Below, piece after piece: positions 33,113 to 33,397 of a DNA stretch of 33,397 nucleotides. Made by a program: the position numbers and the translations under genes. The notes under the pieces are model-generated. The model was not told the origin of the DNA. It saw only the letters and a program-made list of their open reading frames with translations, and searched no databases. Position 1 is the stretch's first letter. Each line of letters begins with the position of its first letter. The stretch spans positions 1-33,397 of the forward strand of contig JRAN01000060.1 of assembly GCA_000768855.1 (NCBI GenBank), given 5' to 3'. The DNA comes from Porphyromonadaceae bacterium COT-184 OH4590. Its GTDB lineage: Bacteria; Bacteroidota; Bacteroidia; Bacteroidales; Paludibacteraceae.

Positions 33113-33397
33113 TCAATAGAAAGCCAAACAAAAAATAAGAAAGAAAAAGGAAAGAGTGTTTATTCTTAAAAAAACATTCCGCTCGACCCCTTCATTTATT
33201 TTAAAGTATTGCATTATTCCTGCTATAGCTAAGATAAAAAAGAATATTCTCCAAAACCAATTGGTCATAAAATAGCCCCAAATATCAAGTGCCAAGATAA
33301 TTTTATTGGTAATCGGCTTCTTTGCCGAAGGTAAAAAATAGCGACTGGTCTTTTGTAAATCTTTCTCCGATTTAAGACGGTAAAAATAGATGGGGTC
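33113..33397 (-). CDS. Repeated-cassette membrane protein, copy 3 (partial at window edge)
   Basis: 95 residues visible; the 5' part is outside the window. Reads DPIYFYRLKSEKDLQKTS, RYFLPSAKKP, LALDIWGYFMTNWFWRIFFF and the C-terminal span ending LIFCLAFY. Protein and DNA are almost identical to copy 1 over the last 280 bases, including the downstream spacer and small ORF start, pointing to recent duplication or gene conversion between copies 1 and 3. Confidence 0.8.
   Translation of the reverse strand, partial: DPIYFYRLKSEKDLQKTSRYFLPSAKKPITNKIILALDIWGYFMTNWFWRIFFFILAIAGIMQYFKINEGVERNVFLRINTLSFFFLIFCLAFY

Noticed and set aside
31447-33397. CRISPR or simple repeat array
   Set aside because: The repeated units are whole genes of several hundred bases, not short direct repeats with spacers.

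Overview
The window looks like chromosomal DNA of an AT-rich Bacteroidota, most likely order Bacteroidales. Genes are preceded by the phylum-type promoter (TTTG or TTG, about 19-21 bases, then TAnnTTTG) and almost never by a Shine-Dalgarno sequence. Two secreted proteins end in a type IX secretion (T9SS) sorting domain or a remnant-like version of one. There are several Bacteroidota-style lipoproteins, and MurA carries Asp in place of the usual catalytic Cys. The exact genus cannot be read from the sequence.

Layout. 1-87 is the last 28 codons of a transposase. 262-2824 is a three-gene lipoprotein cluster whose last gene encodes a cholesterol-dependent-cytolysin-like (CDC-like) protein without the C-terminal membrane-recognition domain; its first gene has an in-frame stop. 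3044-6994 is dnaE, convergent with murA (7063-8370) across a strong bidirectional terminator. 8739-9584 is an alpha/beta hydrolase. 9848-9958 is the broken 5' end of an rlmD-like rRNA methyltransferase gene, facing a short lpxK. lpxK and pheT form an operon, followed on the same strand by dapA, a DUF6913-like gene and rfbB, a PepSY-like lipoprotein and a HAD phosphatase.

17816-21737 holds a T9SS-exported PNGase F homologue, then separate coaC and coaB genes (usually one fused gene), then efp. 21797-24430 is an accessory patch: a degenerate transposase, a secreted repeat protein, a promoter with a perfect dyad and a foldable leader but no gene, and a decayed tyrosine recombinase lying just downstream of a three-tRNA operon (Gly-GCC, Leu-CAG, Leu-GAG). 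24827-30266 is mainly housekeeping: tyrS-tadA, an AI-2E family membrane protein, a sodium:solute symporter and a short-chain L-threonine 3-dehydrogenase. tRNA-Asp (30338-30411) and an AraC regulator follow.

31447-33397 is a tandem array of a two-gene cassette on the minus strand: a very small ORF (32 codons where intact) tightly linked to a membrane protein with about three membrane segments. Three copies of each are present, the last membrane gene running off the window. The array shows mosaic divergence, a perfect 87-bp internal duplication and one nonsense-mutated small ORF. I do not recognise either protein. This array and the cytolysin-like cluster are the best candidates for undescribed biology here.
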